From: Mycobacterium gordonae
GTDB taxonomy: Bacteria; Actinomycetota; Actinomycetes; Mycobacteriales; Mycobacteriaceae
DNA: 64,000 nt
Reading direction: 5' to 3'
NCBI RefSeq assembly: GCF_002101675.1
Contig: NZ_LQOY01000005.1
Coordinates: 1-64,000 of the forward strand
The stretch's first letter is position 1. The number at the start of each line of letters is the position of its first letter. The notes under the pieces were generated by a model. That model had not been told where the DNA came from. It saw only the letters and a program-made list of their open reading frames with translations, and searched no databases. Of the stretch, positions 1 to 9,110 are shown piece after piece. Both the position numbers and the translations under genes were made by a program.

Positions 1-48
1 GACACCCCCGCCCAACGCTTAGCAGCCCTGCTCGATCAAGCCGCCTAA
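1..48 (+). CDS. 3' end of an upstream gene (partial)
   Basis: Frame 1 is open from the window edge to a TAA at 46-48 and encodes 15 residues, ending LLDQAA. Only the tail is visible, so no function can be given. In M. tuberculosis the genes before pyruvate kinase are lgt, Rv1615 and Rv1616, and this tail could belong to one of those. The fragment is too short to exclude a chance open frame. Confidence 0.35.
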   Translation, partial: DTPAQRLAALLDQAA

Positions 49-167
49 CCGCGTTGCACTAACCACTTGACATTGAGGCGCCGAACATGAAGCTGGCTGC
101 ACGCTCGAGGCGCCGGGCCGCCACGCGCGTCAAACCTTCCAGTCACGCTGATGCCATTGAGCGCGAC

Positions 168-173
168 TATGCT
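168..173 (+). promoter_or_regulatory. -10 box of a leaderless pyk transcript
   Basis: TATGCT matches the mycobacterial TANNNT -10 pattern and ends 8 nt before the GTG of pyk. Transcription would then begin at or next to the start codon. No ribosome-binding site is visible in the gap, which fits a leaderless mRNA. Confidence 0.45.
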
Positions 174-181
174 TTGTCGTC

Positions 182-1600
182 GTGACTAGACGCGGAAAGA
201 TCGTCTGCACCCTAGGGCCGGCCACCCCCACCGACGAGTTGGTCCGTGAACTCGTTGAAGCCGGAATGGACGTCGCCCGAATGAACTTCAGCCACGGCGA
301 CTATGCGGATCACGAAGCCGCGTACAACCGTGTCCGCCGCGCGTCCAACGACACTGGCCGCGCCGTCGGCATCCTGTGCGATCTGCAAGGCCCCAAACTC
401 AGGCTGGGGCGTTTCGCCGACGGGCCCACCTACTGGGCCGACGGCGAAACCGTCCGGATCACCGTCGCTGACTGCGCCGGCAACCACGACCGGGTCTCGA
501 CCACCTACAAGCGCTTGGCCGAAGACGCCACGCCCGGTGACCGGGTGCTCGTCGACGACGGCAAGGTCGGACTCATCGTCGACCGCGTCGAAGGCGACGA
601 CGTGGTGTGCAAGGTCGTCGAAGGCGGCCCCGTCAGCAACAACAAAGGGATCTCGCTGCCGGGGATGAACGTGTCCGCCCCGGCGCTGTCCGAAAAGGAC
701 ATTCAGGACCTGACGTTCGCACTCGAGTTGGGCGTCGACATGGTGGCGCTTTCCTTCGTGCGCTCGCCCTCCGACGTCGAGCTGGTGCACGAAGTGATGG
801 ACCGGGTCGGCCGGCGGGTACCGGTGATCGCCAAGCTGGAGAAGCCCGAAGCGATCGACAACCTTGAGGCCATCGTGCTGGCGTTCGACGCGGTGATGGT
901 GGCCCGCGGTGACCTCGGTGTCGAGCTGCCGCTCGAAGAAGTGCCGCTGGTGCAGAAGCGCGCCATCCAGATGGCACGCGAGAACGCCAAGCCGGTCATC
1001 GTGGCAACCCAGATGCTCGACTCGATGATCGAGAATTCCCGGCCCACCCGGGCCGAGGCCTCCGACGTCGCCAACGCCGTGCTCGACGGCGCCGACGCGC
1101 TGATGTTGTCCGGCGAAACCTCTGTCGGCAAGTACCCGCTGCAGGCGGTTAAGACCATGTCGCGCATCGTCTGCGCGGTCGAGGAGAATTCGACCGCCGC
1201 GCCGCCGCTGACGCACGTGCCGCGCACCAAGCGAGGCGTGATCTCCTACGCCGCGCGGGACATCGGCGAGCGCCTGGACGCCAAGGCGCTGGTGGCGTTC
1301 ACCCAGTCCGGCGACACGGTCCGGCGGCTGGCCCGCCTGCACACGCCGCTGCCGTTGCTGGCGTTCACCGACCTGCCGGAGGTGCGCAGCCAGCTGGCTA
1401 TGACGTGGGGCACCGAGACCTTCATCGTTCCGCACATGAAGTCCACCGACGGCATGATCCGTGAGGTGGACAAGTCGCTGCTCGAGCTAGGGCGCTACAA
1501 GCGTGGCGACCTGGTGGTCATCGTCGCCGGGGCGCCTCCCGGCACGGTGGGCTCGACCAACCTGATTCACGTGCACCGCATTGGCGAGGACGACGTCTAA
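182..1600 (+). CDS. pyk: Pyruvate kinase
   Basis: Catalyses phosphoenolpyruvate + ADP to pyruvate + ATP, the last step of glycolysis, in the cytosol. The 472-residue product has the usual bacterial length. It shows the N-terminal KIVCTLGPA, the substrate-site MNFSHGDY, GPKLRLG, a B-domain with VDDGKVGL, the active-site IAKLEKPEAI (about residues 217-226), and the VARGDLGVELP and ATQMLDSM segments. The C-terminal regulatory domain follows. GTG at 182 begins directly at the conserved N-terminus and is preceded by a -10 box rather than a ribosome-binding site. It is orthologous in position to M. tuberculosis Rv1617, and the thioesterase gene follows 4 nt downstream, so the two are probably co-transcribed. 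Confidence 0.97.
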   Translation: MTRRGKIVCTLGPATPTDELVRELVEAGMDVARMNFSHGDYADHEAAYNRVRRASNDTGRAVGILCDLQGPKLRLGRFADGPTYWADGETVRITVADCAGNHDRVSTTYKRLAEDATPGDRVLVDDGKVGLIVDRVEGDDVVCKVVEGGPVSNNKGISLPGMNVSAPALSEKDIQDLTFALELGVDMVALSFVRSPSDVELVHEVMDRVGRRVPVIAKLEKPEAIDNLEAIVLAFDAVMVARGDLGVELPLEEVPLVQKRAIQMARENAKPVIVATQMLDSMIENSRPTRAEASDVANAVLDGADALMLSGETSVGKYPLQAVKTMSRIVCAVEENSTAAPPLTHVPRTKRGVISYAARDIGERLDAKALVAFTQSGDTVRRLARLHTPLPLLAFTDLPEVRSQLAMTWGTETFIVPHMKSTDGMIREVDKSLLELGRYKRGDLVVIVAGAPPGTVGSTNLIHVHRIGEDDV

Positions 1601-1604
1601 CCGC

Positions 1605-2471
1605 GTGTCTGACTTCGACGAGTTGTTGGCGGTGCTGGACCTTGACGGTGTCGGCGACGACCGATTCGTCGGATCTCACCCCAGTAAGAACCCCATGCGT
1701 ACGTTTGGCGGTCAGCTGGTGGCGCAGTCGTTCATCGCAAGCACCCGCACGCTGATCCGCGCCAACCTGCCGCCGAGCGCCCTGTCGGTGCACTTCATCA
1801 ACGGCGGCGACACGCACAAGGACATCGAATTCCACGTCGTGCGGCTGCGCGACGAGCGGCGCTTCGCCAACCGGCGCGTCGATGCGGTACAGGACGGCAC
1901 GTTGCTGTGCACGGTGATGGTCTCCTACATGTCCGGTGGGCGGGGTCTTGAGCACGGCGTCAAGCCGCCGGCGGTCGCCGAACCGGAATCGGTACCCCCC
2001 CTCGGCGAGCTCTTGCGCGGATATGAGAAAAGGCTCCCGCACTTCGTGAACGCGCTGCAGCCCGTCGACTGGCGCTACACCAACGACCCGTCCTGGGTCA
2101 TGCGCGACAAGGGCGAAACCCTTGCCTACAACCGGGTTTGGCTCAAAGCATCGGGCGCAATGCCCGATGATCCGGTGCTGCACACCGCGGCGATGTTGTA
2201 CTCCTCGGACACCACCGTGTTGGACTCGGTGATTACCACCCACGGCCTGTCGTGGGGGTACGACCGCATCTTCGCCGCCTCGGCCAATCACACGGTCTGG
2301 TTTCACCGCCAGGTCAATTTCGACGACTGGGTGCTGTACTCCACCTCGTCGCCGGTCGCCGCCGACTCGCGCGGACTGGGCACCGGGCATTTTTTTGATC
2401 GCTCCGGACAGGCCATTGCAACCGTCGCACAGGAGGGCGTGTTGAAGTACTTCCCTGCACCGAGCAGATAA
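1605..2471 (+). CDS. tesB: Acyl-CoA thioesterase II (TesB type)
   Basis: Hydrolyses acyl-CoA to free fatty acid and CoA. The 288-residue protein is a double hotdog fold: an N-terminal half with NPMRTFGGQ and SVHFINGGD, and a C-terminal half with LYSSDTTVLDS and a WFHRQ segment. Asp and Thr of SSDTT sit where the TesB catalytic Asp/Thr are expected. A TTG at 1581 is also in frame, but it lies inside pyk; GTG at 1605 gives VSDFDELLAVLDL, matching the usual family N-terminus. It lies 4 nt after pyk and 3 nt before the TIR gene, indicating one transcript. Corresponds to Rv1618 by position. Confidence 0.93.
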   Translation: MSDFDELLAVLDLDGVGDDRFVGSHPSKNPMRTFGGQLVAQSFIASTRTLIRANLPPSALSVHFINGGDTHKDIEFHVVRLRDERRFANRRVDAVQDGTLLCTVMVSYMSGGRGLEHGVKPPAVAEPESVPPLGELLRGYEKRLPHFVNALQPVDWRYTNDPSWVMRDKGETLAYNRVWLKASGAMPDDPVLHTAAMLYSSDTTVLDSVITTHGLSWGYDRIFAASANHTVWFHRQVNFDDWVLYSTSSPVAADSRGLGTGHFFDRSGQAIATVAQEGVLKYFPAPSR

Positions 2472-2474
2472 CCT

Positions 2475-5270
2475 GTGCCGCCGCCTCCGGCCCCCGCGTC
2501 ACGTGCGCGTGACTATGACGCCTTTCTGTCGTACACGCGCCATGACCGTCGGGCGGCAGCGGGGATTCAGCAGGGTATGCACCGTATCGGACGGCGACTG
2601 GGGCAGCTGCGGGCGCTGCGGGTGTTCCGCGACGACACGGATCTGACGGTCAGCCCGGACCTGTGGGGCAAGATCACCGACGCCCTGGACCGGTCCCGAT
2701 TTCTGGTCGCGGTGCTGTCGGACAAGGCGGCCGAATCGTATTGGGTCAACCGGGAAGTCAGCTACTGGCTCGAGCGCGGCGGCCGCGACCGGCTGCTGCT
2801 GGTACTCGCCGGTGGCCGGCTGCACTGGGATGCCGAACACCAGCGGTTCGATCCCGCAACGTCGAGCGCCGCGGTGCCGGTGCTGACCGAACCGGGCGTG
2901 TTGCCGGCAGAGCCGTTCTTCATCGACGTCAGCGATAACGCCCCGTGGAATCCGCATGCGGCGACGCTGCGGGAGAAGATCACCGCTTTGGCCGCGCCGA
3001 TTCACGGCGTGCCCAAAGATCAACTGGCCAGTGACGATCTGCGTGAACGGCAACGGTTTCGCCGGTTACGGGCCGCCGCGATCGCTGGCATGGCGGTGTT
3101 GACGGTGGTTGCCGTGGTCGCTGCGGTGTTCGCGGTCGTCCAGCAACGGGAGGCGGTGCACCAGCGCCAGCAGGCCGTCCATCAGCGCGATCAGGCGGTG
3201 GCGCTGAAGTTGACTTCCCAGGCGCAGACGATGCTGGCCGGGATCGCGCCCGGCGGTGACGTGCGGGCCATCCAGCAGATCCTCGCCGCCCCGGTGATCG
3301 CGCCGGCCACCGAACTGGGCGCCCTGCTCGACACTCTGGTCGCACGGCGCAGCACGCTGAAGATCTTCCCGCTGGCTCCGTCCTCCGGGGTGATGGCGCT
3401 CAGCCCGGACGGACGTCGCATCGTCTCCGCCAGCGACAACACATTGCGGTTGTGGGACGCCGCGAACGGAGCACCCGTCGGCGCGCCCCTGGTCGGCCAC
3501 ACCGAAGCGGTGTCGAGCGTGGCGTTCACGCCCGACGGCAGCCGGATCGTCTCCGGCGGTCGCGACGACACGGTGCGGATCTGGGATGCCGTGACCGGCG
3601 CGCCGGTCGGGGTGCCGCTGACCGGGCACACCGACGCCGTGTCCGGCGTCGCCGTGAGTCCCGACGGGCGCCGCATCGTGTCCGGCAGCTGGGACAAGAC
3701 GGTGCGGCTGTGGGACGCGGGCACCGGCGCACCGATCGGCGCGGCACTGCTCGGCCACACCGACCAGGTCACGTCGGTGGCGTTCAGCCCGGATGGGCGC
3801 CACGTCGCTTCCGGCAGCGCCGACAACACGGCACGGTTGTGGAGCGTCGCGACCGGGCCCGCAGCTGCCCCGCCGCTGACCGGCCACACCGACGACGTGG
3901 TCGACGTGGCCTTCGGCGCCGACGGCCGCCGCATTGCGACGGCGAGCTGGGACGGCACCGTTCGGTTGTGGGACGCCGGCACCGGCGCACCGGTCGGCGC
4001 GCCACTGACCGGGCACACCGACCAGGTGCTCAGTGTGTCGTTCAGTCCGGACGGACAACGCATCGTCTCCGGCAGCGCCGACGACACCCTGCGCTTGTGG
4101 GACGCCGCCACCGGCGCCGCGATCGGCGCGCCGCTGAGTGGGCACAGCGGTCCGGTTTTCGACGCCGAGTACAGCCCCGACGGGCGTCGTATCGTCTCCG
4201 GCAGCACCGACGACACCGGGCGCTGGTGGGACGCCGTGCCCGATGCGCCGCTCGGTCTGGCGCTCACCGGTCATAGCAACGGCGTGGAGAGTGTGGCATT
4301 CAGCCCGGACGGACGTCGTATCGTCTCCGCCAGCATCGACGGCACGCTGCGGCTGTGGGACGCCGGCAGCGGGGCGGGGATCGGTGCACCCCTGCTCGGA
4401 CACACCAACAAGGTGACCGGCGTGGCGTTCAGCCCGGACGGCACGCGCATCGTCTCCGGCAGCGACGACGGCACGCTGCGGCTGTGGGACGGCGCCACCG
4501 GCGCTCCGATCGGTGCACCGTTGACCGGCCACACCAGCGCCGTGACCAGCGTGGCGTTCAGCCCCGACGGGCGGCACATCGCCTCCGGTAGCACCGACAA
4601 GACACTGCGGTTGTGGGATGTCGCCACCGGTGCCCCGGTCGGCAACCCGCTGACCGGTCACACCGGCTTCGTGGAGGCCGTCGCGTTCAGTCCGGACGGT
4701 CGGCGCATCGTCTCGGCCAGCTGGGACAAGACGTTGCGCCTGTGGGACGCGCAGACCGGCGCGCCCGTGGGGGAACAGCTGACCGGACATACCGCGCCGG
4801 TGCGCGCCGTGGCCTTCAGCCCGGACGGGGCGCGCATCGTCAGCGCCAGCTGGGACAAGACGCTTCGCCTGTGGAACGCGGTCACGGGCGCATCGATCGG
4901 TGCGCCGCTGACCGGTCACACCGCGGTGGTGCGTGCGGTGGCCTACAGCCGCGACGGGCGCCACATCGTCTCCGGCAGCGCCGATCACACGGTCCGGTTG
5001 TGGGACCCCGGCACCGGTGCGGCGGTGGGTGCGCCGCTGACCGGTCACACCGCCGTTGTCACCAGTGTGGCGTTCAGCCCCGACGGACGCCGCGTGGTGT
5101 CGGGCAGCCAGGATCAGACGCTGCGGGTGTGGCCTGGGCCTAACGCATGGTCGGAGTTGTTGTGCGACAAGATCACTGGGAACATGAGCCATCGTCAGTG
5201 GCGGGACTGGGTCTCTCCGGACATCGACTACCGCACCGTGTGCCCGGAGCTTCCGGTAGCACCGGATTAG
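2475..5270 (+). CDS. TIR domain–transmembrane–14x WD40 repeat protein
   Basis: A 931-residue protein starting with GTG 3 nt after the tesB stop. Residues about 13-140 form a TIR domain: YDAFLSYTRHD at strand A, VFRDDTDL at the BB-loop position, and SYWVNREVSYW, where W90-x3-E94 fits the conserved TIR Trp...Glu pattern in which Glu is the NAD-cleaving residue of catalytic TIRs. A single hydrophobic helix follows at about 200-221, then a Gln-rich probable coiled coil (222-246). From about residue 294 there are 14 WD40 repeats of about 43 residues, counted by their RLWD-type ends, enough for two seven-bladed propellers. A short unique C-terminus follows. The likely arrangement is a cytosolic TIR with propellers on the other side of the membrane or also cytosolic; topology is unproven. 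M. tuberculosis has a membrane protein (Rv1619) at this locus. NADase or signalling activity is inferred only. Confidence 0.85.
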   Translation: MPPPPAPASRARDYDAFLSYTRHDRRAAAGIQQGMHRIGRRLGQLRALRVFRDDTDLTVSPDLWGKITDALDRSRFLVAVLSDKAAESYWVNREVSYWLERGGRDRLLLVLAGGRLHWDAEHQRFDPATSSAAVPVLTEPGVLPAEPFFIDVSDNAPWNPHAATLREKITALAAPIHGVPKDQLASDDLRERQRFRRLRAAAIAGMAVLTVVAVVAAVFAVVQQREAVHQRQQAVHQRDQAVALKLTSQAQTMLAGIAPGGDVRAIQQILAAPVIAPATELGALLDTLVARRSTLKIFPLAPSSGVMALSPDGRRIVSASDNTLRLWDAANGAPVGAPLVGHTEAVSSVAFTPDGSRIVSGGRDDTVRIWDAVTGAPVGVPLTGHTDAVSGVAVSPDGRRIVSGSWDKTVRLWDAGTGAPIGAALLGHTDQVTSVAFSPDGRHVASGSADNTARLWSVATGPAAAPPLTGHTDDVVDVAFGADGRRIATASWDGTVRLWDAGTGAPVGAPLTGHTDQVLSVSFSPDGQRIVSGSADDTLRLWDAATGAAIGAPLSGHSGPVFDAEYSPDGRRIVSGSTDDTGRWWDAVPDAPLGLALTGHSNGVESVAFSPDGRRIVSASIDGTLRLWDAGSGAGIGAPLLGHTNKVTGVAFSPDGTRIVSGSDDGTLRLWDGATGAPIGAPLTGHTSAVTSVAFSPDGRHIASGSTDKTLRLWDVATGAPVGNPLTGHTGFVEAVAFSPDGRRIVSASWDKTLRLWDAQTGAPVGEQLTGHTAPVRAVAFSPDGARIVSASWDKTLRLWNAVTGASIGAPLTGHTAVVRAVAYSRDGRHIVSGSADHTVRLWDPGTGAAVGAPLTGHTAVVTSVAFSPDGRRVVSGSQDQTLRVWPGPNAWSELLCDKITGNMSHRQWRDWVSPDIDYRTVCPELPVAPD

Positions 5271-5761
5271 CTTCTGGCCGCGCCGGTTTCCTCCAGCAAC
5301 GTTACGGCGGAAGCTCGGGAGATCTTCCAGCCGCCCTGGTTGACGAACGTCAGGTTCTGGGTCACCGGGTTCAGCTTGGGGCCGGAGATCGTGACGTCAG
5401 CCGAAACCGTGTTGGCGCCGGTGGACAGGATGTTGGTCACGGTGGCCTTCAACGGCAATTCGCCATGTGCGACAGCTTGTTTCAGCCGGGCATCGGCCAG
5501 ATGGGCCTCCATGGGGCTGATGCCGCCCTCGACCAGATGGCTCTTGTCCGAGAACGGGACGGTGGTGTCCTGCAAGGCGTTGAGTAGGTCGAATAGTTGG
5601 CCAGCAGTGGGCAAGTCGGCTGCCGGATCGAGCGGCAGGGGCGCCGCGAACACGACGGGTCGGACATCGGAGGCTGACGGGACAGAGGGCCCTAAGCCGA
5701 CCACTCCGGCAGCCGCCGCGGCGATCGCCACGACGCCTACCGTGAAACGTTTCGCTGGCAC
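5267..5761 (-). CDS. Secreted low-molecular-weight antigen MTB12 (CFP-2)-like protein
   Basis: A 164-residue exported protein with an N-terminal signal peptide (KR followed by an Ala/Val-rich core to about residue 30). The mature part matches what I recall of MTB12/CFP-2 (Rv2376c): PVVFAAPLPLDPAADLPTA, LVEGGI, LPLKATVTNI, SGPKL, PVTQNLTFVNQGGW and SRASA. The function of that antigen family is unknown; it is found in culture filtrate. GTG at 5761 is preceded by a -10 box 6 nt away, so it may be transcribed leaderless as well as from the cyd operon 45 nt upstream. Its 3' end overlaps the convergent TIR-WD40 gene by 4 bp. Confidence 0.85.
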   Translation of the reverse strand: MPAKRFTVGVVAIAAAAAGVVGLGPSVPSASDVRPVVFAAPLPLDPAADLPTAGQLFDLLNALQDTTVPFSDKSHLVEGGISPMEAHLADARLKQAVAHGELPLKATVTNILSTGANTVSADVTISGPKLNPVTQNLTFVNQGGWKISRASAVTLLEETGAARS

Positions 5762-5767
5762 GCCCCG

Positions 5768-5773
5768 ATACTA
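5768..5773 (-). promoter_or_regulatory. -10 box for the MTB12-like gene
   Basis: On the minus strand this reads TAGTAT, followed by 6 nt (CGGGGC) and the GTG start. The spacing predicts a leaderless transcript independent of the cyd operon. Confidence 0.45.
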
Positions 5774-5806
5774 ATCCCGCGGTGTGTCGCTGACTCACGC
5801 TACAGT

Positions 5807-7450
5807 TCATGCCGCGCCGGCGACAGCTGTGACGGGGCAATCGACGTCAGCCGGAAGGTGATGAGTCGCCACCACCACCGTTCTGGTGGCCGGCATCAGT
5901 TCGGTATCTCCGGACAACAACGCACGCAGGATCCGGTCGGCGTCGGCCGCGTCGAGGTGTTCGGTGGGTTCGTCGAGCAGCACGATCGACGCGGGGGAGA
6001 GCAGCGCTCGGGCCAGCAACATCCGCCTGCGCTGGCCGGCCGAGACTGCCTGCGCCCCAGCGGTCAGCACGGTGGACAGACCGTCGGGCAGGCCCGACAG
6101 CCAACCGTCCAGGCCGACAGCGGTCAGGGCCGCTAGGAGCTCGTCGTCGTCGCAGTCACCGCGGGCCACCAGCAGGTTGTCCCGGACGGTGGTGGCGAAG
6201 ATATGGGCGTCCTCGGCGAAGAAGCCGACCGCGCGCCGTAATTCGTCTTCGGCGATCCGTTGCAGGTCGATGCCGTCCAGCGTCACCTGTCCCTGCGCGG
6301 GCGGTAACAGCCCAGCCAGCGTCATCAGCAGAGTCGTCTTGCCGGAGCCGCTGGGACCGGTCACAGCCAGCCGCGCGCCCGGTGGCAGGTCGATCGCGAC
6401 GTGCAGCGTGGGCGCGCCCGGGTGGCCGACGCTCGCGTGAGCGGATAACCGACCCAAATGCCTTGCCGGAGTCAGCTTTTGTGTGCCGGTCGGGGCGACC
6501 GGCGGGACCAGCTCCAGTAGGCGGCGCGCCGAAATGCGGGACCTGGTCAATTGGACCGCCGCGCCCGGAAGAGTGCCGGTCGCTTCGAAAGCCGACAGCG
6601 GCAACAGCATCAGCACGGCCAGCGTCGTCGGAGCCGCGGCGGGCGCCATCGCGAGTGCGGCCACCACGGCGCCGATCACGCTGACGCCGATCGCCGCCGT
6701 CGGCACGGCCTCGGCAATCGCGGCCGGCCTGGCGGCGGCGTCTAGTGCTGTGCCCCAGGCCCGTTGCTGTCGCCGCGATTCGGCGATGACGTTCGGCAGT
6801 ACACCCGCGACCTTGAGTTCCGGCGCGTGCTCGAGCGCCAGCATCGCCGCGCTGTCCCGCTCGGAATGGCGTTGGCGGGCAACGGCTTCCTGAGTGGATG
6901 CGGCTCGCCCGGCCAACCAGGGCGCGACCACGCCCGCCAGCAGAAGACAGATCGCGAGCACGACGGCTGCCGGCAGTGAGATCATCGCGACGACCACTAC
7001 GGCGGCCAGCGACAGCACCGCCGCGACACCGATCGGCACCAGCGCCCGCACCAGCACGTCGGCCAGCGCGTCGACGTCTGCGCCCACCCGGGCCACCAAC
7101 TCTCCGCTGGGCAGGCGCACGGCGCCCGCGACCGGCCCGGTGGCCAGCCGGTGATAGATCTGCGCGCGGGCCGTGCCGGCGGCCCGTAAGGCCGCGTCGT
7201 GGGTGACCAGCCGTTCGCAGTAGCGCAGCACGCCACGTGAGATCGCGAAGGTGCGCACGGCGACGACCGCAACGGACAGGTCGAGCACGGGCGGCATCTG
7301 GGAGGCCCGCGTGATCAGCCACGCCGACACTCCCGCCAGCGCGAGCGCGCTGCCCAGCGCCAGCACTCCCAGCGCCACGGCGGCGATAAGGCGGGGGAGT
7401 CGGGGACGCAACAGATCCGCGGTGAACAGGAGGGGATTAGACCGGTGCAT
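5807..7450 (-). CDS. cydC: ABC transporter CydC, cytochrome bd assembly
   Basis: A half-transporter of the CydDC heterodimer, which is needed for assembly of cytochrome bd in the membrane; in E. coli it exports reduced thiols. The 547-residue protein has an N-terminal membrane domain and a C-terminal ATPase with Walker A GPSGSGKTT, signature VSAGQRRRM and Walker B IVLLDEPTEHLD. The same frame is open much further upstream, but that part is a shadow of cydD. ATG at 7450 (MHRSNPLLF) is the natural start; a GTG at 7462 is an alternative. It overlaps the end of cydD by 14 bp. Order cydA-cydB-cydD-cydC is the mycobacterial arrangement (Rv1623c-Rv1620c). Confidence 0.93.
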   Translation of the reverse strand: MHRSNPLLFTADLLRPRLPRLIAAVALGVLALGSALALAGVSAWLITRASQMPPVLDLSVAVVAVRTFAISRGVLRYCERLVTHDAALRAAGTARAQIYHRLATGPVAGAVRLPSGELVARVGADVDALADVLVRALVPIGVAAVLSLAAVVVVAMISLPAAVVLAICLLLAGVVAPWLAGRAASTQEAVARQRHSERDSAAMLALEHAPELKVAGVLPNVIAESRRQQRAWGTALDAAARPAAIAEAVPTAAIGVSVIGAVVAALAMAPAAAPTTLAVLMLLPLSAFEATGTLPGAAVQLTRSRISARRLLELVPPVAPTGTQKLTPARHLGRLSAHASVGHPGAPTLHVAIDLPPGARLAVTGPSGSGKTTLLMTLAGLLPPAQGQVTLDGIDLQRIAEDELRRAVGFFAEDAHIFATTVRDNLLVARGDCDDDELLAALTAVGLDGWLSGLPDGLSTVLTAGAQAVSAGQRRRMLLARALLSPASIVLLDEPTEHLDAADADRILRALLSGDTELMPATRTVVVATHHLPADVDCPVTAVAGAA

Positions 7451-9110
7451 AACGCGCCTCACTCGCGGCGACCACCTCGACGACCCGGTCGCCGATCGCG
7501 ACCACCGGCGCGCGGTGCCCGACAACCACCACCGTCGCTCCGGCGCGGGCGCGCGCGACAATCGCCGCGAGCACCCGTTGCTCGGTGTCGGTGTCCAGGT
7601 GGGCAGTGGGTTCGTCGAGCAACAACACGGGCGCCGGCGACCCGAGCGCCCGGGCCAGGCCCAACCGCTGCCGCTGTCCGAGCGACAGCCCCACCCCGCC
7701 GCGGCCCAGTTCGGTGTCCAGCCCGGCCGGCAACTCAGCCAACACTGTGTCGAACCCCGCTGCGCTGCAGGCACTCTCGAGATCGTCGAGGACGCCGAAC
7801 AGCTGCAAGTTTTCGCGGACGGTGCCCGGGACCAGCGCCGGGCGCTGGGCCAGCCACGAGATCTGACGCCACCACTGAGTGGGTTCCAGCTCACCGATGG
7901 AGATCCCGTTGACAGTGATAAGGCCTGAAGACGGTGGCGTGAGGCCGGCGATCACCTGCAACGTAGTGGTCTTGCCCACGCCGTTGTGGCCCGTCAGCAC
8001 GGTCACCTCGCCCGGTTCGACGACCGCGCTCAGATCGTGCGGTGAGTAGCCGTCCCGCCCGGCCACGCAGAGGTTCTCGATACGGATCTGCGCGCCGCGC
8101 GCGGTCACCGCTCGCTGACCCGATTGCGGTGACTCAGGGTCGCCGATGAGAGCGAAGGCCTTGTCGGCTGCGGCCCTGCCGTCCTGGGCCGCGTGATACT
8201 CCACACCGATGCGTCGCAGCGGCCAGTACACGTCCGGGGCCAGCAACAGCACGGTCAGGCCTACGCTCAGGCTCATCTCGCCGAACACCAGGCGCAGGCC
8301 GATGCCGACCGCCACCAGGGCCACACCCAGGGTTGCGAGCAATTCGAGCACCAGCGCCGACAGGAACGCGATCCGCAGGGTGGCCATGGTCGAACGGCGA
8401 TGGGCGGCACTGAGTTCGTCGATGCGACGTTCGGGGCCGGACGCGCGGCCCAGGGCGCGGAGCGTGGGAATGCCGGCGACCAGATCCAGCAGGCGGGACT
8501 GCAGTGTGGTCATGGCAGCCAGCGAGGATGCCGATCGCTGTGCCGTGGCCAAGCCGATGAGCACCATGAAAATCGGGATCAGGGGCAGCGTGATCACCAC
8601 GATCAGCGTGGATTTCAGGTCGTAGCATGCGATCACCGCCACGGTGGCCGGCGTCAGAATGGCGGCCGACAGCAGGGTGGGCAGATAGCCGGTGAAATAG
8701 GGACGCAGACCGTCCAGTCCACGGGTGACCACGACCGCGGCGGCGTCACGCTGAAGCGCCAATTCGCTGGGCTGGCGGTCGGTTACCGCGGTCAGTACCC
8801 GACCGCCAAGCTCGGCGATGACCGCGCTGGCCCCCCGCTGCCCCAGCCGTGCCTGCAGCCAGTGGATGAGCGCGCGAAACATCCACAGCGTCAACAGGAT
8901 CGACAACGGGCCGACCCAGCTGTGCAGGCTACGCGCCGACGGATTCGTCGCCACCCGCGCGACGACGGACCCGAGGATGATCGCCGAAACTATTGCACAG
9001 CCACTGATCACCACTGCGCAGGCCACCTCGGCGGCCAGGTAACGGCGCAGCGCGTCCGACGCCCGCCACAACCGCGGGTCCAGCGGTGCCCGAGAGCCTC
9101 TCTCGCTCAG
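7437..9110 (-). CDS. cydD: ABC transporter CydD, cytochrome bd assembly
   Basis: Partner of CydC. About 557 residues, with six membrane segments and an ATPase domain: Walker A GHNGVGKTT, signature LSLGQRQRLG and Walker B VLLLDEPTAHLD. The start is uncertain. In the region between the cydB stop and the first membrane helix there is no in-frame ATG or GTG. The choices are CTG at 9110, which overlaps the cydB TGA as CTGA; TTG at 9071; or ATG at 9188, deep inside cydB. I use 9110 because the reading LSERGSRAPLDPRLW looks like coding sequence, but the start could be off by tens of residues. Confidence 0.88.
   Translation of the reverse strand: MSERGSRAPLDPRLWRASDALRRYLAAEVACAVVISGCAIVSAIILGSVVARVATNPSARSLHSWVGPLSILLTLWMFRALIHWLQARLGQRGASAVIAELGGRVLTAVTDRQPSELALQRDAAAVVVTRGLDGLRPYFTGYLPTLLSAAILTPATVAVIACYDLKSTLIVVITLPLIPIFMVLIGLATAQRSASSLAAMTTLQSRLLDLVAGIPTLRALGRASGPERRIDELSAAHRRSTMATLRIAFLSALVLELLATLGVALVAVGIGLRLVFGEMSLSVGLTVLLLAPDVYWPLRRIGVEYHAAQDGRAAADKAFALIGDPESPQSGQRAVTARGAQIRIENLCVAGRDGYSPHDLSAVVEPGEVTVLTGHNGVGKTTTLQVIAGLTPPSSGLITVNGISIGELEPTQWWRQISWLAQRPALVPGTVRENLQLFGVLDDLESACSAAGFDTVLAELPAGLDTELGRGGVGLSLGQRQRLGLARALGSPAPVLLLDEPTAHLDTDTEQRVLAAIVARARAGATVVVVGHRAPVVAIGDRVVEVVAASEARYAPV

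Noticed and set aside
67..72. TTGACA as the -35 of a pyk promoter
   Set aside because: A perfect -35 hexamer, but no TANNNT lies 16-19 bp downstream; the better-placed element is TATGCT at 168-173.
212..1435. 407-codon minus-strand open frame opposite pyk
   Set aside because: Antisense shadow of a certain gene; Arg/His/Gly-rich translation typical of GC-rich codon mirrors, no domain.
3066..5192. 708-codon minus-strand open frame opposite the WD40 repeats
   Set aside because: Repetitive shadow caused by the repeated WD40 codons; no recognisable protein features.
5340..5774. Plus-strand frame opposite the MTB12-like gene
   Set aside because: The minus-strand product has a signal peptide and clear family motifs; the plus frame has none.
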